The position numbers and the translations under genes are program-made. Of a stretch of 64,000 nt of DNA, positions 59,367 through 64,000 are shown piece by piece. The stretch covers positions 558,001-622,000 of the forward strand of contig NZ_LN884298.1 of assembly GCF_001403875.1 (NCBI RefSeq), given 5' to 3'. The number at the start of each line of letters is the position of its first letter. Position 1 is the first letter of the stretch. This stretch comes from Paenibacillus ihumii (GTDB lineage Bacteria; Bacillota; Bacilli; Paenibacillales; Paenibacillaceae). Under the pieces are notes generated by a model that saw only the letters and a program-made list of their open reading frames with translations, was not told the origin of the DNA and did no database searches.

Positions 59367-60680
59367 TTAAGGGCTGGGCTCCAGCTCGCCGAAGCCGTGG
59401 TCGCTATCGTGATCATGCTCCTCATCGTATATCTCGTACCAATCATCCTCCTGCCCGCTATCGTCAGGCTTATCCTCCAGCTTGACCTTCACGCGCTGCA
59501 GCTTGCCATCGCGGTAGAAGCTGACCTCCATATCGTCGCCAATCTTCTTATGTCTGTACAGATACCTGCGCAGATCGAGCGTCGACGTAATCGGCTGCTT
59601 GTCGAGCTTGACGATGACATCATTCAGCTTCAGCCCCGCCGCCTTCGCCGGGCCATGAGCTTCAAGCACGATGACGCCATCCTCCACATCCTCCGGCAGC
59701 AGCAGCTCCCGGCGATCCTCCTCGGTCAGCACGGAGAATGGATTGTTCAAATCAAGGGTGTACACGCCTAAATACGGACGCACTACCTTCCCATGCTCCA
59801 TCAAATCATTGACCGTCTTCATGACCTCGCTGACCGGGATGGCAAACCCAAGGCCTTCCACGCCCATATCAGCAATCTTCATCGTATTGATCCCGATCAG
59901 CTCACCGTTCAGATTGACCAGCGCTCCGCCGCTATTTCCGTCGTTAATCGCCGCATCCGTCTGAATCACTTCCTGCTCCCAGTCATAATTGCCGTCCTGG
60001 TTGACCGATACAGGTATCACTCGGCTTGTATAGCTGACAATGCCAGAAGTCAGCGTCCCCCCGAGTCCCAGCGGATTGCCTACAGCCAGTACGGTCTCCC
60101 CCGGCTGCAGAGTCTTGGAGTCACCTAATGCAATTACCGAAGTAATCCCCTTATCATCGACCTCCAGAACCGCAATGTCGCTAATGGCATCCTCGCCTAC
60201 AACCGTAGCTTTCTTCGATTCCCCGTTACTCGTGAGGATTTCCAAATCACTCGCTCCGTAAATGACATGTGCATTCGTAATAATAAAGGCCTTGCCCTTC
60301 TCCTTCTTAAAAATAACCCCGGATCCAAGCGCGGCTTGCTCCGGATCTCCTCCCGACAGCTCGCTATGGTTCAGAATGCTAACGACCGTCGGCCCGACCT
60401 TCGCGGCAGCGGTGCTAATTCGGCTGAAAGGATCAGGACCCCAGCCAAAAGTAGCCCCTCCGCCCGAACCGTATCTGGCCTTGGAGGAAGGAAGACCCGT
60501 AATTAAGCTGAACAGCAGCACCGCGACAATCGCGCTGAGGACGGATGAGACGATCGAAACCTGCAGTGTAGACCATCCCGAGCCGCGCTTCCGTTTTTTC
60601 CACCCGCGTGGGCTCTCCGTCCGCCGTTCATGCCGCCGCGATACCTTCGTGGAATAAAACTCGTCATCAAACAATCCCAT
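59367..60680 (-). CDS. HtrA-type membrane-anchored serine protease
   Basis: A 437-residue quality-control protease (DegP/HtrA family). A basic cytoplasmic N-terminus of about 40 residues precedes one membrane helix (about 42-63). The trypsin-like domain has the triad in TNAHV, SDIAV and GNSGGAL (His, Asp, Ser), and a single PDZ domain follows at about 300-405 (LGVYTLDLNN, AKAAGLKLNDVIVKL). It ends in a Glu/Asp/His-rich tail. The location beside walJ, yycI and yycH matches the HtrC/YycK position of Bacillus, suggesting cell-envelope protein control. GGAGGGAGAG lies before the ATG. Confidence 0.93.
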   Translation of the reverse strand: MGLFDDEFYSTKVSRRHERRTESPRGWKKRKRGSGWSTLQVSIVSSVLSAIVAVLLFSLITGLPSSKARYGSGGGATFGWGPDPFSRISTAAAKVGPTVVSILNHSELSGGDPEQAALGSGVIFKKEKGKAFIITNAHVIYGASDLEILTSNGESKKATVVGEDAISDIAVLEVDDKGITSVIALGDSKTLQPGETVLAVGNPLGLGGTLTSGIVSYTSRVIPVSVNQDGNYDWEQEVIQTDAAINDGNSGGALVNLNGELIGINTMKIADMGVEGLGFAIPVSEVMKTVNDLMEHGKVVRPYLGVYTLDLNNPFSVLTEEDRRELLLPEDVEDGVIVLEAHGPAKAAGLKLNDVIVKLDKQPITSTLDLRRYLYRHKKIGDDMEVSFYRDGKLQRVKVKLEDKPDDSGQEDDWYEIYDEEHDHDSDHGFGELEPSP

Positions 60681-61077
60681 CCGAACTCTCTCCCTCCGTG
60701 ACTCTGCTCCCAGGCTATTCGCTCCCGATTCATCTCATGCCTGCAACCTGAAATGAAGCTCTACTTCACCTTATTCCCGGTAGGCAAAGCCATATGTCCG
60801 TACAAACCCCTAGCTTCTAACGAGACGGTTCAGTATGAAGTTGCTGGTGGTTCCGCATTTCTTCAACTTTTTCAAGACATCAGGAATGATTCCTTCCTTA
60901 AAAGACTAGACTAAGAAGAAAAACGTTGATCGAATGTACCTTCAATAAAGACAGACCGCTTTTAGCAATAGTTTTTCAAGCGATAGTTTCATAGATTCAT
61001 TTTACCATATAAGGCGCGTTCCTGAAGGTTTTTCCATTAAGGGAAATGCCGGCAATTTCAACTTAAGGAGGATGATT
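60681..61077. other. Intergenic stretch upstream of htrA-type gene
   Basis: About 400 nt between two divergent genes. It should hold promoters for both, but I see no clear -35/-10 pair or repeat. AGACGGTTCAGTATGA at about 60823 shares only GGTTCAG with the island repeats and is not counted. Confidence 0.4.
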
Positions 61078-61284
61078 ATGGATTCTTATTTCTCCCCGAT
61101 GAATGAGGTCAATATTCTAGCGAAGCTGGCCGATCTCAAGGAAGATCAGTATCGGCAGCTGCTCGCCCTTGGCGCGATGATGGAGCTGCTCGTCGAGAAG
61201 GGCGTCCTTAGCCGCGAAGAGATCGCACAGAAGACCTCCGAGTTGGACCATGCTAAGGCTCGCCCACCCTATCCCACGGCGTAG
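61078..61284 (+). CDS. Small conserved-looking helical protein
   Basis: A 68-residue hydrophilic protein with a strong AAGGAGGATGATT site before the ATG at 61078. It is predicted helical (LAKLADLKEDQYRQLLALGAM and VLSREEIAQKTSELD) and contains no cysteine. It is the only plus-strand gene in the backbone and overlaps the 3' end of walJ by 32 nt, tail to tail. It may act as a small partner or regulator; no function is recognised. Confidence 0.65.
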   Translation: MDSYFSPMNEVNILAKLADLKEDQYRQLLALGAMMELLVEKGVLSREEIAQKTSELDHAKARPPYPTA

Positions 61285-62059
61285 GACGATCCGCATAGGT
61301 GTCGCACAGGCGGAACTCACTGTCCCGGTAGAAGCACCCGCGATCCTCCATAGCGCTGCGAACTGACATTTTAGCCAGATCCAGCATGTTATGCTCCTTG
61401 CTCAGATGAGCCAGATAAGTGCGCTTCATGCGGCCGTTCAGCAGCTCGCTGAGCACCTCGCCTGACGCTTCATTCGACAAGTGGCCCATATCGCCAAGAA
61501 TACGACGCTTGATGTTCCAGGGGTAGCGTCCCATGCGCAGCATTTCGATATCGTGATTCGCCTCAAGGACGAGCACATCCGAATCAGCAATTGCCTGCTT
61601 TACTTTATCGCTTGCATAGCCCAAATCCGTGCAGACGCTCAGCTTCTCCCGGCCGTCGCTGAAGGTATAACCGACAGGCTCTGCGGCATCATGCGAAATA
61701 CCGAACGACTGCACCCGCATCGATCCGAAATCGCGGGCCTCGCCGGTGGCAAGGAGCCGCCGGTTCTCCTCGGCAATGCTGCCAATCGACTTCTCCATCG
61801 CCTGCCACGTCTTCTCATTGGCGTAAATGGGCAAATTATATTTCCTCGCTACTGCCCCAAGTCCCTTGATATGGTCGGAATGCTCATGTGTCACCAGAAT
61901 GCCCGTCAGATTCTCGCCGGTCAATCCGCGCTCCAGCAGCAGCTCATCTATGCGGCGGGCACTGAACCCCGCGTCGATCATCAGTGTAACCTCTCCGTCC
62001 GTCACCACCGTCGCATTCCCGGTAGATCCGCTCGACAGTACCGTAAATTGTAAACCCAT
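61253..62059 (-). CDS. walJ: WalJ/YycJ metallo-beta-lactamase-fold hydrolase
   Basis: A protein of about 268 residues with the metallo-beta-lactamase nuclease pattern: SSGSTGNATVV near the start, metal motif THEHSDH, a later SHDAAEPVGY, and CTDLGY. WalJ of Bacillus and relatives is linked to coordinating cell division with DNA replication and to cell-wall control by WalKR. The ATG at 62059 gives the M-x-LQF opening of family members; an ATG 9 nt upstream is too close to the AAGGAG site. It follows yycI with almost no gap. Confidence 0.92.
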   Translation of the reverse strand: MGLQFTVLSSGSTGNATVVTDGEVTLMIDAGFSARRIDELLLERGLTGENLTGILVTHEHSDHIKGLGAVARKYNLPIYANEKTWQAMEKSIGSIAEENRRLLATGEARDFGSMRVQSFGISHDAAEPVGYTFSDGREKLSVCTDLGYASDKVKQAIADSDVLVLEANHDIEMLRMGRYPWNIKRRILGDMGHLSNEASGEVLSELLNGRMKRTYLAHLSKEHNMLDLAKMSVRSAMEDRGCFYRDSEFRLCDTYADRPTPWDRVGEP

Positions 62060-62067
62060 ATTCCCCA

Positions 62068-62817
62068 TTACTCCTTCGATTCCTTCGTGTTAGGACTGAT
62101 GACGTCCCCGCTAATGCCCTGCACGTAATATTCCTCTCCGCTCTCCAGCAGGAAACGCCATGCCGGCGAAGCCGGCAGATCGGCGTCCGAATCGAACACC
62201 TGACCGTAATAACCGAGCTCAATACTCGTCACTACGGCACCCTCCGGCAAAAAATTCTCAATAAGATTGCCCAGTGCCTTCGAAGCAGACAGCACCTGCT
62301 GCTCCTTCTCATCCGCTGATTCGTTGATTTCAATTAAATCCTGGCGGTAAGACAGGATTTTCTGATTGCTGTAATGCAGCTCCAGATTGATTTTAAAGAG
62401 CGGCCACTTTCCGTCCACGAGCGGATGCAGTACGAATATGTTCTCGCTTCCGGCCCATTCGTCATAACGGTAATTTCCGATATCCGGCAGGCTCGGACGC
62501 AGCGCATTGACCAGCTCCTTCGGCGTAAAGATCAGCCTGCTGTCCACAGGCGCCGGCAGCTCGACAACTTTATGGCTTTGCTGCCCATTGACGAAGCGAT
62601 AGGAAATTTTGCGCAGCTGCGGCGTGTCGCTCGGAATTTGCGCGAGTACCTTGATGCGCTTACTCTCCATAACCTTCTGCGTACTGATTTCCAGCGAGGT
62701 AAGGTCGGGATTGGAGTCGGCCTGCTCCCTCAGGTCATTCCAGAGCTGATAGCCCAGCACTAAATTCAGCAGCAAAAAAGCGTAAATCAGCACATTTTTA
62801 GCTCTGCCCCAATCCAT
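62068..62817 (-). CDS. yycI: Two-component system regulator YycI
   Basis: A 249-residue membrane-anchored regulator: a single N-terminal helix (VLIYAFLLLNLVLGYQLW) followed by an extracellular domain of the YycI/YycH fold. With YycH it binds and restrains the WalK sensor kinase in Bacillus. GGGAGGT precedes the ATG. Orientation and order (yycH-yycI-walJ) match the conserved wal operon. Confidence 0.9.
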   Translation of the reverse strand: MDWGRAKNVLIYAFLLLNLVLGYQLWNDLREQADSNPDLTSLEISTQKVMESKRIKVLAQIPSDTPQLRKISYRFVNGQQSHKVVELPAPVDSRLIFTPKELVNALRPSLPDIGNYRYDEWAGSENIFVLHPLVDGKWPLFKINLELHYSNQKILSYRQDLIEINESADEKEQQVLSASKALGNLIENFLPEGAVVTSIELGYYGQVFDSDADLPASPAWRFLLESGEEYYVQGISGDVISPNTKESKE

Positions 62818-63025
62818 ACTCCATGACCTCCCTTGATTACAAATTGTCCACTCTTGTGAATTGCCCTCTATCCTGCAAACTGCCTTCCAGTCTTGCGACT
62901 GGCGTCACCGCACGGATACCTTTCAAGCTGGCGAACATTCATTTTTGCGGTTTCGTTGTCCATACCTGTAAATTACGCACCTCTGCTTGTCCCCTGCGGA
63001 GCCTCTGATCCGGCACGCAATGCGC

Positions 63026-64000
63026 TTACTTCAGCTCATGCATCACACCGCTGCTCAGCTCAACGATCCATGCCGGTCTGAGCAGCAGCCCTTCCTGACT
63101 AAGCGAAGGAAGATAGGCCGGGAACAGATTAACGACGCCCTTCAGCTTACTGATCTTGTCCTTCAGCTCCTTGCCGCCGGACAGCTGAACGACCTGCTTG
63201 TCCCAATCGCCCGCCTTCACATACAGCAAGGAACGCTCATAACCCGTAATCGTCCCTTGGCGCATGGCAAGCGAAATCGTTCCGTAGCGGAACGAGCTGA
63301 AATCCATCACTGGAAAAGCGCCGAATTGCCCGTTCCCGAAATACTGGCGGAAGATGACCGAATTCATCTCGTCCAGGCCGTCCACCTGCTCCAAACGGTA
63401 GCTGCCGTTCCACCCGCCATGCTGATTCACGAAGTCGATCGCGGACAGCGCATTTCTGGCAGGGCTGTTCTCGCCTGCGGCCGGCGCCGCCGGATCGGTA
63501 TAATTGATCCAGTTCCCATCCTGCTTTACCTGCAGGCTTCGCCTGCTGTCCGTATAAATCTCCGAGCCGTCCTTCTCCCGGATAATTCTCGTAATGCTCG
63601 GGTCAAAGAACAGGCTGCCCTGGATTTGCTCGGTCGAGAACACGCCTACCTTCAGCAGGGTCTCAACCATATCAATGGGCTTCTCTGGAACATAGTAGCC
63701 ATCCTGCAGCGTATACGGAATCCAATCCTTGCCGAAATCGACCTGCTGCCTCACGTCCTGCACCGTCAGATCAGCCTTCGTTGCTTCATATACGACATCT
63801 CCATGGGAGCTGAAGAAGAACACGCGCGCGCGCTCCTCATTCTCCCCGTTATAGATCAACACCCGGTTAATGCTCTCTTCCTCGAACAACGAATCCGCCG
63901 AAATTTGCATCACCTTCTGCAGAAGCGATACGGGTACGCCGCTGCCGAACTGAAGCTCCACACCCGCATATCTGCTGCGGATTTCCGACCAGTTCATATT
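63026..64000 (-). CDS. yycH: YycH regulator, 5' end outside window
   Basis: The last 324 residues or so of YycH, the partner of YycI in controlling the WalKR kinase; the N-terminal membrane anchor lies past the right edge. The visible part has alternating beta/alpha blocks typical of the extracellular domain (RVFFFSSHGDVVYEATKADL, GYERSLLYVKAGDWDKQVVQ). There is a 208-nt gap before yycI, larger than the close packing seen in Bacillus. The frame stays open to the window edge. Confidence 0.85.
   Translation of the reverse strand, partial: NMNWSEIRSRYAGVELQFGSGVPVSLLQKVMQISADSLFEEESINRVLIYNGENEERARVFFFSSHGDVVYEATKADLTVQDVRQQVDFGKDWIPYTLQDGYYVPEKPIDMVETLLKVGVFSTEQIQGSLFFDPSITRIIREKDGSEIYTDSRRSLQVKQDGNWINYTDPAAPAAGENSPARNALSAIDFVNQHGGWNGSYRLEQVDGLDEMNSVIFRQYFGNGQFGAFPVMDFSSFRYGTISLAMRQGTITGYERSLLYVKAGDWDKQVVQLSGGKELKDKISKLKGVVNLFPAYLPSLSQEGLLLRPAWIVELSSGVMHELK

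Noticed and set aside
60815..60840. AGACGGTTCAGTATGA as an att-like copy on the backbone side
   Set aside because: Only GGTTCAG matches; the TTATGATA core is absent.
1..64000. CRISPR arrays, tRNA or rRNA genes
   Set aside because: No regularly spaced repeats, cloverleaf sequences or rRNA-like blocks were seen; the only tRNA-related element is the proS T-box leader.

Overview
The window looks like a chromosome segment of a Paenibacillus-like member of the Bacillota. The evidence is strong AGGAGG-type ribosome binding sites, TTG/GTG starts, a T-box leader, an LPxTA sortase substrate, and at the right end the conserved wal-operon tail (yycH, yycI, walJ, an htrA-type protease, rlmH). I found no rRNA, tRNA or CRISPR array.

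Backbone (55969-64000, all minus strand except one small ORF): yycH (cut by the window edge), yycI, walJ, htrA, glpD with a candidate glycerol-responsive leader, a CxxH/CxxC mini-protein, and rlmH. This is ordinary, syntenic DNA.

Accessory region (about 9.5-55.97 kb, possibly the whole left side): directly downstream of rlmH the sequence becomes a patchwork of unrelated gene sets, truncated genes and IS fragments, with base composition shifting from AT-rich to GC-rich. The last codons of rlmH contain TTATGATACGGTTC (plus-strand reading), which contains the TATCATAA core used by staphylococcal SCC elements at the same gene. Full or decayed copies of this site, all in one orientation and several flanked by an imperfect TTTCGCC/GGCGAAA inverted repeat, lie at about 9.53, 18.06, 21.74, 23.21, 41.59, 50.48 and 52.79 kb. 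A C-terminal half of a large serine recombinase (the enzyme class of Ccr) sits beside rlmH. I read this as a composite SCC-like island of tandem cassettes. From rlmH leftwards they hold: (A) a T-box-controlled prolyl-tRNA synthetase plus the recombinase remnant; (B) a membrane-anchored beta-lactamase-like serine hydrolase; (C) TetR/SDR, a WYL regulator with two divergent enzymes, an alpha/beta hydrolase, a mini-IS, and a two-component system with a CPBP protease; (D) an 18-kb GC-rich NRPS/PKS assembly line; (E) one unknown gene; (F) AraC, a VOC protein and a wrecked ABC transporter/histidine kinase locus; (G) an ECF sigma/anti-sigma pair, a c-di-GMP riboswitch-controlled sortase-anchored adhesin and small genes.

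The NRPS/PKS locus (23587-41458) reads Cstarter-A-T / KS-AT-KR(dead)-ACP / free-standing luciferase-like monooxygenase / C-A-T-E / C-A-T-TE. This predicts a small N-acylated (lipo)peptide-polyketide built from three amino acids (one D-configured) and one malonate unit whose keto group stays unreduced and may be hydroxylated by the monooxygenase. I do not recognise it as a known pathway. It lies between two copies of the rlmH att-like site, so it may have moved as a cassette.

Left part (1-9.5 kb): an unknown protein cut by the window edge, a MATE efflux pump, an ArsR regulator with two palindromic operators and a DUF1801 scar, an APH-fold kinase, a TPR-GAF-GGDEF diguanylate cyclase, a TetR/MFS deletion scar and a Fic AMPylator. 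The diguanylate cyclase and the c-di-GMP riboswitch upstream of the adhesin could form one signalling circuit, but that link is inferred.
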